From contig JAGCVJ010000010.1 in NCBI GenBank assembly GCA_017962375.1, positions 124,001 to 188,000 on the forward strand: DNA of 64,000 nucleotides. Reading direction: 5' to 3'. The position numbers and the translations under genes were made by a program. Below, piece after piece: positions 8,979 through 18,029 of this stretch (the first letter of the stretch is position 1; each line of letters begins with the position of its first letter). This DNA comes from Bacteroidales bacterium (GTDB lineage Bacteria > Bacteroidota > Bacteroidia > Bacteroidales > UBA932). Under the pieces are notes generated by a model. The model made no database searches, had not been told where the DNA came from, and was given only the letters and a program-made list of their open reading frames with translations.

Positions 8979-9545
8979 ATGAGAGCAATACAATCATCAA
9001 TTCTTATAATCTTGTCGGCAGGCCTGTTTTTGTCGTCTTGCGTCACTCCAAAGGCCAATGTTCCGCAGAACATAGACGATTTTGTGGTCAAGGCCCAGGT
9101 CAATTCCTCCAGCTATACACAGGAAGACTGGGACAAGTCCATCGCCGAGTATGAGAAGCTGATAGAGGAATACCAGAAGAACGAGAGCAGCTACTCTGCT
9201 GAAGAAAAGCAGAGAGTGGCCAACGCAATGGGACGCTATCACGCTCTGCTTCTGGAGAATGCAATGGAGCAGAGTGCAGACAGCCTCAAGGGAATGCTCA
9301 AGGAGCTGGCAGACTATGCCAAAATGCTGCCGGCGTATATGGACGGCTTCAAGGACGTGCTGGAGAGCGATACCCTCAAGCTGGAGAATATCTTCAGCGA
9401 TATTTTCGCCTCTGATCCGGTAAAGGACATCCTGGGCAGCATAGGCTCCCTTTTCGGAGGATTGATGAATGAGACCGAGGATGATATGGAAGTGGTGCTG
9501 GACACCCTTCCGGAGGCCCAGCCGCTGGATAGCCTGCGCAAATAG
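8979..9545 (+). CDS. Small lipoprotein of unknown function, helical
   Basis: A 188-residue protein with a lipobox ending in LSSC (Cys21) after a hydrophobic segment. The rest is charged and predicted helical, rich in Glu, Lys and Ala, with a Gly-containing stretch near residues 155-165 (GSIGSLFGGLM) and an acidic tail. It resembles the small helical lipoproteins common in Bacteroidales, but I do not recognise a named family. It ends 19 bp before rfbA, so it may be co-transcribed with the rhamnose operon. Confidence 0.7.
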   Translation: MRAIQSSILIILSAGLFLSSCVTPKANVPQNIDDFVVKAQVNSSSYTQEDWDKSIAEYEKLIEEYQKNESSYSAEEKQRVANAMGRYHALLLENAMEQSADSLKGMLKELADYAKMLPAYMDGFKDVLESDTLKLENIFSDIFASDPVKDILGSIGSLFGGLMNETEDDMEVVLDTLPEAQPLDSLRK

Positions 9546-9564
9546 CATTGATTTTGACTGAATT

Positions 9565-10458
9565 ATGAAAGGAATAGTACTGGCAGGAGGATCGGGGACA
9601 AGACTTTACCCGATTACCAAGGGAGTGAGCAAGCAGCTTCTCCCCATTTACGACAAGCCGATGATTTATTATCCGGTTTCCGTGCTTATGAAGGCCGGAA
9701 TCCGCGACATTCTGATAATCTCCACTCCGGAAGACATGCCTTCTTTCAAGAGGCTGCTCGGCGACGGGAGTTCCTTCGGGGTGAATTTCTCCTACGAGGT
9801 GCAGCCGTCCCCGGACGGTCTGGCTCAGGCCTTTATCATCGGCGAGAAGTTCATAGGGGATGACAGCGTGTGCCTTGTGCTCGGCGACAACATCTTCTAC
9901 GGCAACAACTTCTCTAACTTGCTGAGGAAGGCGGTGGAGAACGTGGATGAGGGCAAGGCAACCGTATTCGGCTACTGGGTGAATGACCCTCAGAGATACG
10001 GCGTTGCGGAGTTTGACAAAGAAGGCAACGTGCTCAGCATTGAGGAAAAGCCTAAGGAACCAAAGAGCAACTACGCGGTGGTTGGCCTTTATTTCTACCC
10101 GAACAGCGTGGTGGAGATTGCCAAGAACGTGAAGCCGTCCTGGAGAGGGGAGCTGGAGATAACTTCCGTAAACCAGGCGTACCTGGAGCAAGGCAACCTC
10201 AAAGCCGAGAAGTTCGGCTACGGTTTCGCCTGGCTGGATACCGGTACCCATAATTCTCTGTACCAGGCAACTAACTTTGTTCAGGTGTTGGAAGAAAGGC
10301 AGGGCATAAAAATTGCCTGTCTTGAAGCCATCGCCTTCAGCAAAGGCTGGATATCCGCCGAGAGACTCAAGGAGATTGCCGCTCCTATGGCCAAGAACCC
10401 TTACGGCCAGTATCTTCTGGACCTGGCGTCGGGAAAATTACAACTTGCACATCAGTAG
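9565..10458 (+). CDS. rfbA: Glucose-1-phosphate thymidylyltransferase
   Basis: A 297-residue nucleotidyltransferase catalysing Glc-1-P + dTTP to dTDP-glucose, the first step to dTDP-L-rhamnose. It begins [16 protein letters not shown] with the signature GGSGTRL, then [19 protein letters not shown] and [10 protein letters not shown], all standard RmlA motifs. The length is typical. It is the first gene of a tight rfbA-C-D-B cluster. A decayed copy of this gene lies at 59758. Confidence 0.96.
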   Translation: MKGIVLAGGSGTRLYPITKGVSKQLLPIYDKPMIYYPVSVLMKAGIRDILIISTPEDMPSFKRLLGDGSSFGVNFSYEVQPSPDGLAQAFIIGEKFIGDDSVCLVLGDNIFYGNNFSNLLRKAVENVDEGKATVFGYWVNDPQRYGVAEFDKEGNVLSIEEKPKEPKSNYAVVGLYFYPNSVVEIAKNVKPSWRGELEITSVNQAYLEQGNLKAEKFGYGFAWLDTGTHNSLYQATNFVQVLEERQGIKIACLEAIAFSKGWISAERLKEIAAPMAKNPYGQYLLDLASGKLQLAHQ

Positions 10459-10462
10459 GCAA

Positions 10463-11014
10463 ATGGAAATCATCAAGACAGACATAGAAGGGGTTCTGAT
10501 ACTCAAGCCCCGCATTTTCGGAGACGAGAGAGGATATTTCTACGAGAGCTATAACCGCAAGGACCTCAAGGAACTGGCTACCCAGATTCCGGACTTTGTC
10601 CAGGACAACCAGAGCTATTCCACTTACGGAGTGCTGCGCGGCCTCCATTTCCAGAAGGCTCCGTACGCCCAAGCCAAGCTCCTCAGAGTTGTAGAAGGCA
10701 AGGTTCTGGACGTTGCAGTGGACCTGAGGCCCGGCTCTCCTACCTTCGGGAAGCACGTGAGCATAGAGCTCAGCGGAGACAACCATCTGCAGTTCTTTAT
10801 TCCTGAGGGCTTTGCGCACGGCTTTTCCGTCCTCAGCCCGGAAGTAATCTTCCAGTACAAATGCTCGGCCTACTACAACAAGGAGTCCGAGGGCGGAATC
10901 ATCTGGAACGATCCCGACCTGGGCATAGACTGGAAGCTGCCTGAAAGGGATATGATCCTCAGCCCTAAAGACCGCCTCCACCCGACATTGAGCCAGTACA
11001 TCAAAAGTCTATAG
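10463..11014 (+). CDS. rfbC: dTDP-4-dehydrorhamnose 3,5-epimerase
   Basis: A 183-residue cupin-type epimerase, the third step of dTDP-rhamnose synthesis. Motifs: DERGYFYESY, the RGLHFQ segment carrying the catalytic His, and FIPEGFAHGF. ATG at 10463 is 4 bp after the rfbA stop and gives the expected length; the longer reading frame starting inside rfbA is not credible. It is followed after 2 bp by rfbD. Confidence 0.96.
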   Translation: MEIIKTDIEGVLILKPRIFGDERGYFYESYNRKDLKELATQIPDFVQDNQSYSTYGVLRGLHFQKAPYAQAKLLRVVEGKVLDVAVDLRPGSPTFGKHVSIELSGDNHLQFFIPEGFAHGFSVLSPEVIFQYKCSAYYNKESEGGIIWNDPDLGIDWKLPERDMILSPKDRLHPTLSQYIKSL

Positions 11015-11016
11015 AC

Positions 11017-11949
11017 ATGGCAAAGAAAGATACATTGAAAAACATTCTGGTGACGGGCGCCAACGGGCAGCTGGGAACCTCCCTGGCCCTTATGGCAAAT
11101 TCTGCTGACGCAAGGTTTTTCTTCACCGATGTAGATACTCTCGATATCACGGACTACAAGGCGGTAAGCGCCTACATGAAGAAAAACCGCATAGACATTG
11201 TGATAAACTGCGCCGCCTACACCAATGTGGACAAGGCTGAGGATGACAGGGTTATGGCGTTCAAGATCAACGCCGAGGCCCCCGGGCTTCTGGCTAGGGC
11301 CTGCAGGGTGAACAATGCTGCGCTGATACATATATCCACAGACTACGTGTTCGGCAAGGAGCGCTCCACAAAGCCTCGCACCGAGGATGTGAAGCCGTCT
11401 CCGTCCGGAGTTTACGGCGAGTCCAAGCTGGAGGGAGAAAGGCTTATAGCAGAAAATTTTGAGGGAGAAGGCATCTCCTCAAAGCAGGCGGACAAGGCCC
11501 GCTACGCCATTGTCAGGACTGCCTGGCTCTACTCGGAATTCGGTAAGAACTTCGTAAAGACCATGCTGGGTCTGTTTGCCTCCAAAGACAAGCTGAACGT
11601 GGTATTCGACCAGGTGGGTACTCCTACATACGCCGGAGACCTGGCTGCTGTGGTTTACCGCATAGCCATTGAGATGGCCTCAGGCGATTTCCGCAAGGTG
11701 GACAACGGAGTGTACAATTTCACCGATGAGGGAGTTTGCTCTTGGTACGACTTTGCCTGCGCCATCGCTGAGGAAAGCAATGCCTCTTGCCGCGTAATGC
11801 CTTGTCATTCAGACGAGTTCCCGAGCAAGGTGAAGCGCCCGTCCTTCTCCGTTCTGGACAAGAGCAAGATCAAGCAGAGGTTCCAGATAGAGATTCCTCA
11901 CTGGAGAGAAAGCCTTAAAATATGCCTGAAGAATCTTAAAGCAAGATAA
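11017..11949 (+). CDS. rfbD: dTDP-4-dehydrorhamnose reductase
   Basis: A 310-residue extended SDR enzyme that makes dTDP-L-rhamnose from the 4-keto sugar using NAD(P)H. The nucleotide-binding motif GANGQLG is near residue 15, followed by INCAAYTNVDKAE, ISTDYVF and the YGESK active site. It is slightly longer than the usual 285-295 residues because of a loop near 140-165. It sits in the same operon, 2 bp before rfbB. Confidence 0.95.
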   Translation: MAKKDTLKNILVTGANGQLGTSLALMANSADARFFFTDVDTLDITDYKAVSAYMKKNRIDIVINCAAYTNVDKAEDDRVMAFKINAEAPGLLARACRVNNAALIHISTDYVFGKERSTKPRTEDVKPSPSGVYGESKLEGERLIAENFEGEGISSKQADKARYAIVRTAWLYSEFGKNFVKTMLGLFASKDKLNVVFDQVGTPTYAGDLAAVVYRIAIEMASGDFRKVDNGVYNFTDEGVCSWYDFACAIAEESNASCRVMPCHSDEFPSKVKRPSFSVLDKSKIKQRFQIEIPHWRESLKICLKNLKAR

Positions 11950-11951
11950 AG

Positions 11952-13031
11952 ATGAAAGCAATACTGATAACTGGCGGAGCAGGGTTCATAGGCTCCCACG
12001 TTGTGAGGATGTTCGCCAAGAAGTATCCGAAAACCAAGATCATCAACTACGACAAGCTTACCTACGCCGGAAATCTTTCCAACCTCAAAGACATAGAAAA
12101 CCGCAAGAACTACGTGTTTGTAAAGGGCGATGTAACTGACTACAAGAAAGTTATGGCCACTCTCAAGGAGTATGGAGTGGACGGTATAATCCATTTTGCG
12201 GCCGAGAGCCACGTGGACCGCAGCATCAAGGACCCGTTTGCATTTGCAAAGACCAACGTCATAGGAACCCTCACGCTGCTGCAGGCGGCCAAGGAGTTCT
12301 GGGGCTGCAATCTCTCCAATGCCGCCCAGATGGAGAAGAAGCACCGCTTCTACCACATCTCCACCGACGAGGTTTACGGCTCGCTGAAGTTTGACAAGAG
12401 GCTTTTCAAGGAATCTGACCGCTACGAGCCGCATTCCCCATACTCGGCTTCCAAGGCTTCTTCGGACCATTTCGTTAGGGCTTATCACGATACCTTCGGG
12501 CTTCCGGTGGTGCTTACCAACTGCTCCAACAACTACGGTCCGTACCAGTTCCCTGAGAAGCTTATTCCGCTGATGATAAACAATATAGAGCACAACAAAC
12601 CGCTGCCTGTTTACGGAAAGGGCATCAACGTGCGAGACTGGCTCTACGTGGAAGACCACGCCAAGGCCATAGACCTGGTGTTCCACAAGGGAACGGTAGG
12701 GGAAACCTACAACATCGGCGGCCTGAACGAATGGCGCAACATAGACATTGTGAACCTGCTCATAAAGATTGTGGACAAGCATCTGGGCCGTCCTGCAGGT
12801 ACATCCAAGAAGCTGATCACCTACGTGGCAGACCGTGCCGGCCACGACCTCCGCTATGCAATAGACTCTTCCAAGCTCCGCAAGGAACTCGGCTGGAAGC
12901 CAGAGACCAGCTTCCCGGAAGGCATCGAGAAGACAGTTTCCTGGTATCTTGAGAACAAGGAGTGGGTGGAGAACATCACCAAGGGCGCCTACAAGAGGTA
13001 TTATCGCGATATGTATTCCAACAGAAAATAA
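11952..13031 (+). CDS. rfbB: dTDP-glucose 4,6-dehydratase
   Basis: A 359-residue SDR enzyme for the second step of dTDP-rhamnose synthesis. It has GGAGFIGSHVVR near the N-terminus, HFAAESHVDRSI, HISTDEVYGSL with the catalytic Asp-Glu pair, YSASKASSDH with the active-site Tyr/Lys, and NCSNNYGPYQFPEKLIP. It is the last of the four rhamnose genes and ends 10 bp before transaldolase. Confidence 0.97.
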   Translation: MKAILITGGAGFIGSHVVRMFAKKYPKTKIINYDKLTYAGNLSNLKDIENRKNYVFVKGDVTDYKKVMATLKEYGVDGIIHFAAESHVDRSIKDPFAFAKTNVIGTLTLLQAAKEFWGCNLSNAAQMEKKHRFYHISTDEVYGSLKFDKRLFKESDRYEPHSPYSASKASSDHFVRAYHDTFGLPVVLTNCSNNYGPYQFPEKLIPLMINNIEHNKPLPVYGKGINVRDWLYVEDHAKAIDLVFHKGTVGETYNIGGLNEWRNIDIVNLLIKIVDKHLGRPAGTSKKLITYVADRAGHDLRYAIDSSKLRKELGWKPETSFPEGIEKTVSWYLENKEWVENITKGAYKRYYRDMYSNRK

Positions 13032-13041
13032 CAATACGGGT

Positions 13042-13698
13042 ATGAAATTCTTTATCGACACTGCAAATCTTGAACAGATCCGCCAGGCGAACGCTCTCGG
13101 AGTCCTGGACGGCGTAACCACCAACCCTTCCCTGATGGCAAAGGAAGGCGTTAAGGGCAAGGACCAGATTTTCAAGCACTACAAGGCTATCTGCGACATA
13201 GTTGACGGCCCTGTTAGCGCAGAAGTTTTTGCAACCGACTACGAAGGCATGATCAGAGAAGGAGAGGAACTCTACCAGATCGACCCTCAGAAGATTACCA
13301 TCAAGCTGCCTTGCACGGAAGCAGGAATCAGGGCGGTAAAGTATTTCGCCGACAAAGGCTACAGGACCAACTGCACGTTGGTGTTCACCGTGGGCCAGGC
13401 TCTGCTTGCAGCCAAGGCCGGGGCTACATTCTGCAGCCCGTTCATCGGAAGACTCGACGACATAGGCGAAGACGGAATCCAGCTCATAGAGCAGATTGTG
13501 GCCATGTACACAAATTACGGCTTCAAAACCCAGGTACTGGCCGCTTCTATCCGTCATACCAACCACATACTCAGGTGCATAGAGGCCGGAGCCGACGTTG
13601 CTACCTGCCCTTATAAGTCCATCATCGGGCTGATAGACCATCCGCTCACCACCAAGGGCCTTGACATCTTCTGCAAGGCCGCAGAGTCCATGAAATAA
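13042..13698 (+). CDS. tal: Transaldolase (TalC/MipB type)
   Basis: A 218-residue small transaldolase/fructose-6-phosphate-aldolase family enzyme of the pentose phosphate pathway. MKFFIDTANLEQI, TTNPSLMAKEG and the Schiff-base lysine segment TIKLPCT are visible; a second conserved region is CSPFIGRLDD. ATG 13042 is preferred, since the upstream in-frame sequence lies inside rfbB. A housekeeping gene placed between rfbB and a flippase gene is probably just operon read-through. Confidence 0.93.
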   Translation: MKFFIDTANLEQIRQANALGVLDGVTTNPSLMAKEGVKGKDQIFKHYKAICDIVDGPVSAEVFATDYEGMIREGEELYQIDPQKITIKLPCTEAGIRAVKYFADKGYRTNCTLVFTVGQALLAAKAGATFCSPFIGRLDDIGEDGIQLIEQIVAMYTNYGFKTQVLAASIRHTNHILRCIEAGADVATCPYKSIIGLIDHPLTTKGLDIFCKAAESMK

Positions 13699-13708
13699 CC
13701 TGAAAGGG

Positions 13709-15199
13709 ATGGCAGACAACCTGAAACAGAAGGCAATAAGCGGAGCGAGGTGGGGTTTCATAGAGAATCTCTCCTCGCTTGCCGTTACTTTTGTTGTGGC
13801 GTTCGTCCTCCAGAGGTGGTTCCTCTCTCCTCACGAGTTCGGCCTTATAGGTCATCTGGCCATTTTCATCGCGATATCTATCTCATTCATAGACAACGGG
13901 TTCTCGGCTGCCATCATCAAGAAGCCGGAGCCTACAAAGGCGGATCTTTCCACCACATTTGTCACCAACTTGGCCATAAGCCTTGTCTGCTTTGCCATAT
14001 TGCAGCTGGCGGCCCCGTATGTGGCATCATACTTCGGTGAGCCACAGCTTAAAGACCTGCTGAGGATTCTTTCCTTTGTACTTATAATCAATGCGGTATC
14101 CATCATCCAGAGAGTTCTTCTGGTTAAGGCCGTGGACTTCAAGAGCCTTACCAAATGCTCCATTTCCGCTTCCGTTATCAGCGGCATCGTAGGTATCTGG
14201 ATGGCGTTCAGAGGCTACGGCGTATGGAGCTTGGTAGCCCAGCAGCTTTCCAAGCAGCTGGTCAACACTATAATGCTCTGGATTGTAGGGCATTGGAGAA
14301 TCAGCTTCAATTTTTCCGGCAAGAGTTTCAAGGAGCTGTTCTCCTACGGCTCCAACGTGCTCTTTACCGGCCTTTTGGACACCGCGTTCAAGAACATCTA
14401 CTTCCCTGTCATCGGAAAGGGCTTCGGAACTGATGTCCTCGGCCAGTACACCGGTGCCGAAAAATACAGCAACGTAACCTCAAACAACCTCAGCCAGGTT
14501 GTCCAGAGGGTTAGTTTCCCTGTCCTCAGCAAAGTTCAGGACGACATCCCTCGCCTAAGGAACGCTTTCCGCACCATCCTCAAGGTGGTTATGGCCGTGT
14601 CCGTTCTCGTAGGCTTCTGCCTGTCAGCCCTTTCATATCCGTTTATAGTGGGCTTGGTAGGCGAAAAATGGGCCCAGGCGGCCCATATCCTTTCCATAAT
14701 CTGCCTGGCGGGAGCATTCTTCCCGGCCCATTACCTCTACCAGAACATCCTTCAGGTCAGGGGCAAGATGAGGCTCTACCTTGCAATGGACATCCTCAAG
14801 AAAGTCCTGATGGCCATTTCCATAGTCATTGGAATAATCTGCAAAGACCTGGACATCCTCCTCTGGGGCATGGTGGCCGCATCCATCCTGACCTTGGTCA
14901 TCTACGCCGTCTGCTCCGGCAGGACTATCGGCTATTCCCCGCTGCAGCAGATGAAAGACTTGCTCCCGATGTTCCTCATCTGCGTAATCATCTCATTGAT
15001 AGCAGGTTTTGTGGCTGCCCTCTTCATCTATCTTTGCAGAAAGTATGGCTGGTACAACACCACCTGGACCAACCTCGCCGCCGTTGCTGTGGCCTTGATC
15101 ATCGGCGGCCTGATCTTGCTTGCCTTCTACAAGTTCCTGCCAAAGAAGGAAATCACTGAGATCAAAAACCTCCTCAGCGTCTGGAAAAAATCTGAATAG
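13709..15199 (+). CDS. Lipopolysaccharide/oligosaccharide flippase, Wzx/MOP family
   Basis: A 496-residue integral membrane protein with about 12-14 hydrophobic segments. It starts with the family-typical LKQKAISGARWGFIENL and contains conserved loops such as GPFIG-like and FGTDVLGQYTGAEKYSN. It most resembles the WzxC/polysaccharide-transporter branch of the MOP superfamily, which moves undecaprenyl-linked glycans across the inner membrane. It overlaps no neighbour; the glycosyltransferase starts 1 bp after its stop. Confidence 0.88.
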   Translation: MADNLKQKAISGARWGFIENLSSLAVTFVVAFVLQRWFLSPHEFGLIGHLAIFIAISISFIDNGFSAAIIKKPEPTKADLSTTFVTNLAISLVCFAILQLAAPYVASYFGEPQLKDLLRILSFVLIINAVSIIQRVLLVKAVDFKSLTKCSISASVISGIVGIWMAFRGYGVWSLVAQQLSKQLVNTIMLWIVGHWRISFNFSGKSFKELFSYGSNVLFTGLLDTAFKNIYFPVIGKGFGTDVLGQYTGAEKYSNVTSNNLSQVVQRVSFPVLSKVQDDIPRLRNAFRTILKVVMAVSVLVGFCLSALSYPFIVGLVGEKWAQAAHILSIICLAGAFFPAHYLYQNILQVRGKMRLYLAMDILKKVLMAISIVIGIICKDLDILLWGMVAASILTLVIYAVCSGRTIGYSPLQQMKDLLPMFLICVIISLIAGFVAALFIYLCRKYGWYNTTWTNLAAVAVALIIGGLILLAFYKFLPKKEITEIKNLLSVWKKSE

Positions 15200-15200
15200 A

Positions 15201-16220
15201 ATGGATGCTGCTGTAATAGTCACAGTCTACAATAAGGAGAAGTTTCTGAGAGATACCTTGGAGAGCATACTCACCCAGAAAACCTCACGCCCTTTCTGCA
15301 TCATCCTCAGCGATGATGGCTCTACCGATTCCAGCCGCCAGATTTGTGCTGACTACGCTACCCGTTACCCCACTATTTATGACATCACGGACGGAGAGCA
15401 TAGGGGAGTGTCCGGCAACTTCCTTCATTGCCTGAAGTATGCCATTAGCCTCAACGTCAAGTACATATCGCAGATAGACAGCGACGACATCCTTGCCGAT
15501 TCTGCATTCCTGGACCGCCAGATTTCCTTCCTTGAATCTAACACCGACGCCCAGGCTGCCACAAGCGGCTTCTTCCTGATCTCCGAAGCAGACGACCTGT
15601 CCTCTGCCCGCCGTCAGTTTGAAGAGCACACCAAAGGCAAGACTGATTCAGCATCCTACAAGCCGATATTGGAGAACTGTCCGGATAAAAGCTACGGCAC
15701 CATATCTCGGGGTACGCAATACCTTCTTTCAGAGAACAATCCTCTTGTAGCTGGTGGGGTTACATATAGAACAGATTATCTGAGCAGTTACCTGGAGGAA
15801 TTTGCCTCTGCTGAAGACTCCACACAGGACCTTCCTTTATGGTTGTACCTCAGCCTGTTCGGACGTTTTTTCAGTTGCAGCGTACAGTCTTTGGCGTACA
15901 GAAACCTCTCCGAGAGCGTCAGCCGCTCCCAAGACCTGGACTCTCAGCTCAAATTCCAGGCATCAACTCTCGCAACTCGCTTGCGTTTTATCAATTATCT
16001 CCGTGCGGTTGGTCACTTGAATCAAGAATGCATAAAGTGTCTTGACAAACTTGAGGATAAGGTTAAGTTGCTCTATGAGAAGAAGATGTTGCGCCACTAC
16101 GCCAAGCTTCAACCAAAGGAATATCCTGCCCAGCTCAAGAAATCGCTGAAGAAAAGACCATCCCTGCTTTTCAGCAAAGATCTCTGGCGCTCACTCGGCG
16201 TCTATCTGAAGAACAGATAG
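15201..16220 (+). CDS. Glycosyltransferase family 2
   Basis: A 339-residue GT-A-fold enzyme. The N-terminus AAVIVTVYNKEKFLRDTLESI and LSDDGSTDSS are the classic GT2 nucleotide-sugar site; IDSDDI at about residue 95 is the metal-binding DxD. The C-terminal third is helical and basic, as in rhamnosyl- and galactosyltransferases of O-antigen clusters. ATG 15201 follows the flippase stop directly. Acceptor and donor cannot be read from sequence; dTDP-rhamnose made by the same operon is a plausible donor. Confidence 0.9.
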   Translation: MDAAVIVTVYNKEKFLRDTLESILTQKTSRPFCIILSDDGSTDSSRQICADYATRYPTIYDITDGEHRGVSGNFLHCLKYAISLNVKYISQIDSDDILADSAFLDRQISFLESNTDAQAATSGFFLISEADDLSSARRQFEEHTKGKTDSASYKPILENCPDKSYGTISRGTQYLLSENNPLVAGGVTYRTDYLSSYLEEFASAEDSTQDLPLWLYLSLFGRFFSCSVQSLAYRNLSESVSRSQDLDSQLKFQASTLATRLRFINYLRAVGHLNQECIKCLDKLEDKVKLLYEKKMLRHYAKLQPKEYPAQLKKSLKKRPSLLFSKDLWRSLGVYLKNR

Positions 16221-16252
16221 GGAAGAGTTCTTCTCATTTCTTCACAAGACGC

Positions 16253-16284
16253 TTGCATTAATGATTTCAAATTACATATCTTTG
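16253..16284 (+). promoter_or_regulatory. Promoter of the small ORF/GNAT pair
   Basis: CTTG ending at 16255 and TATCTTTG at 16277-16284 are spaced 21 bp apart. The start codon of the small gene is 43 bp after the -7 box, so the pair has its own promoter separate from the glycosyltransferase operon. Confidence 0.62.
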
Positions 16285-16326
16285 CAACAATAAAAGCCCT
16301 AGTCCTAATTTTAAAAATTTGCAATT

Positions 16327-16491
16327 ATGTTAGGTGTTAAGAACATTAAGATTCCTGCAACAGGCAAAGATGCCAATGCAATCCGCATGGCATTGGCGAG
16401 GGCTATTACCGGTCGCTTAAATGATTCGGAAAAACAAGCAGAAAAAAGATTATCTCGAGCTCGTTCTAAGTATCTGGTAGAATGGAAATAA
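16327..16491 (+). CDS. Tiny basic protein, possible antitoxin of the GNAT gene
   Basis: A 54-residue reading frame beginning MLGVKNIKIPATGKD and ending in a Lys/Arg-rich helix (KQAEKRLSRARSKYL). It overlaps the start of the GNAT gene by 10 bp in another frame, as antitoxin-toxin pairs often do. It is shorter than the DUF1778 ribbon-helix-helix antitoxins (about 80-95 residues) known with TacT-type toxins and does not obviously match them. Its own promoter and the overlap support that it is translated. The antitoxin role is inference. Confidence 0.6.
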   Translation: MLGVKNIKIPATGKDANAIRMALARAITGRLNDSEKQAEKRLSRARSKYLVEWK

Positions 16492-17051
16492 ACCGGCTTG
16501 TCATTTCTCGAGTCGACGATGTTTCTTGTTTATCTGATTTTCATTGTGGTATTGCGAGTATGGATGACTACATCCACAACTATCTTCAAGCAAGCATCGA
16601 TGGACTTTACTGTAACGCATATATTGCTTCTGTCAATAATAAGATAGCCGCTTTCTTTGCCTTAAATTTTGCTTCTTTGGATTTGGATCCGCAGAACATC
16701 CAGAATGCTGTTTATACAAATGACCAAACTATCGATTTGCCCGAAGAGTATATCGATATGTTTTCTCAGAAAAGCAGTTTTCCTGCTGTTGAGATTTCAT
16801 ATTTGGCCGTAAGAGATGATTTTCGCGGTTTGGGTATCGGTACAACAATTTTGGATGTTGTGAAAGAGAAGGCCTTGGAACAGGATTTTGCGGGTTGTCA
16901 GTTTGTTACGGTTGTGCCTTTGGATGAGCCATATTACTCAGCGACGGGTTTTTATGAAAAATCCGGTTTCTTCCATAAGCAGACATATGGCACAAGAATA
17001 GATAAGACAATGTATGCTCCGTTGCGGATATGGGCTGAAAAGCCACTCTAA
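16482..17051 (+). CDS. GNAT acetyltransferase, TacT/AtaT toxin-like
   Basis: A 189-residue GNAT. The acetyl-CoA pyrophosphate loop is RGLGIGT at about residue 108 after VEISYLAVRDD (motif A), and there is a C-terminal YYSATGFYEKSGF (motif B). The N-terminal layout FHCGIASMDDYI, then YIASVNNKIAAFFALN, is like TacT/AtaT toxins, which acetylate aminoacyl-tRNA and stop translation. The tiny upstream gene overlaps its start by 10 bp. Its 3' end overlaps the convergent gene by 4 bp. A protein acetyltransferase is possible instead. Confidence 0.75.
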   Translation: MEINRLVISRVDDVSCLSDFHCGIASMDDYIHNYLQASIDGLYCNAYIASVNNKIAAFFALNFASLDLDPQNIQNAVYTNDQTIDLPEEYIDMFSQKSSFPAVEISYLAVRDDFRGLGIGTTILDVVKEKALEQDFAGCQFVTVVPLDEPYYSATGFYEKSGFFHKQTYGTRIDKTMYAPLRIWAEKPL

Positions 17052-17914
17052 GATAACCGGCTGATCCATTTGCAGCTTCCTTGATTTTGACTCGTGATGT
17101 ATGTTGCGATTTCCTTGTCTGTTAGCCGTGGTTTCAGGGCGGCCCATTGCCGTGGGTTGATCCTCTTCCAGGTTTTGGGGTCTATGCGGTAGGTGACGGG
17201 AGGAGTATTGCCGGCAAGCTTGAATCCGAGTTTGCTGTAGGCGTCGCCGTTGCTCCACTCGTTGTCTGAATAGCTCATGATTTCTATGCTTGAAATGTCT
17301 TTCTGGCTGATATCGCTGAGGATTTGTTTCAAAACCTTGCCCAGTCCTCCGGCAATCCTGACGTCCGGGAGGCTTGCATAGCGTGTCCACTCATAGGCCA
17401 GGCGGTTATCGGTGTCTTTCTCCGCGGGCAGATAGGTTTTCATGAACTGGGCTGCGGCAATGATATCTTCCTTATACATAAGCAGATAGTCTTCCTGCCC
17501 TTTGAGATAGCCGTAGGTGTGGAAGGCATCCAGGAACTTCTTGGCCTTGGAGCGGAAGGTATCTGGAGAAAGGCCGAAATCTTTGCAGTTCTTTATGGAA
17601 ACAACTTTGCAGAGTCTAGCGTGGACTCTTCTGAACACGCCAAGCCGGGAGAGCATCCTCTGCGATGTCACGGTCCTGGAGCTTCTCCACCGGTCCTCAT
17701 ACAAGAAGAACGTTTCAACGCCGGTAGCATAGTCGAGAGCCGAGTCAGCTGACAGGCCTTGCGGCGGAAAGTCTTGAGAGACAATCGGCACGAGAATCAT
17801 CCTGAGATTATGCTGAGGAAAGAGAACTGCATTTCCGTCAACGGAATAGGGGATGTTGCTGGTGTTCAGAACATCAAGCACCTCTTGCCCGAATGACGGA
17901 AATAAAATTTGCAT
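17048..17914 (-). CDS. Unrecognised protein with GNAT-like C-terminal region
   Basis: A 288-residue protein starting MQILFPSFGQEVLD (ATG 17914 chosen over TTG 17947, because the TTG would lie in the tRNA-Lys promoter). The C-terminal third contains GGLGKVLKQIL and then IEIMSYSDNEWSNGDAYSKLGF. This last pattern (Y-D-x-x-W-S-N-G-x-x-Y-x-K-L-G-F) resembles a module I associate with phage homing-endonuclease-like proteins and GNAT folds. The N-terminal half is unknown. It is convergent with the GNAT toxin-like gene with a 4-bp overlap. Function unknown. Confidence 0.65.
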   Translation of the reverse strand: MQILFPSFGQEVLDVLNTSNIPYSVDGNAVLFPQHNLRMILVPIVSQDFPPQGLSADSALDYATGVETFFLYEDRWRSSRTVTSQRMLSRLGVFRRVHARLCKVVSIKNCKDFGLSPDTFRSKAKKFLDAFHTYGYLKGQEDYLLMYKEDIIAAAQFMKTYLPAEKDTDNRLAYEWTRYASLPDVRIAGGLGKVLKQILSDISQKDISSIEIMSYSDNEWSNGDAYSKLGFKLAGNTPPVTYRIDPKTWKRINPRQWAALKPRLTDKEIATYITSQNQGSCKWISRLS

Positions 17915-17939
17915 AAGACAATTATAATCTATACTTTTG
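17908..17939 (+). promoter_or_regulatory. Promoter of tRNA-Lys
   Basis: TTTG at 17908-17911 and TACTTTTG at 17932-17939 with a 20-bp spacer, a full consensus match. It overlaps the first codons of the divergent gene at 17914. Confidence 0.75.
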
Positions 17940-17953
17940 CAACCCAATACGGA

Positions 17954-18029
17954 GATCCGCTAGCTCAGTTGGTAGAGCACAACACTTTTAATGTTGGGGT
18001 CTCGGGTTCGAGCCCCGAGCGGGTCACCA
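17954..18029 (+). tRNA. tRNA-Lys (anticodon TTT), CCA encoded
   Basis: Cloverleaf with acceptor GATCCGC/GCGGGTC, anticodon stem CAACA/TGTTG and loop CTTTTAA giving TTT. T-arm contains GGTTCGAGCC. The 3' CCA is encoded, unlike tRNA-Val in this window. A terminator hairpin follows immediately. Confidence 0.96.

Noticed and set aside
11898-13175. Long antisense frame opposite rfbB
   Set aside because: Spans the whole rfbB and the next gene boundary; shadow frame of GC-rich codons.
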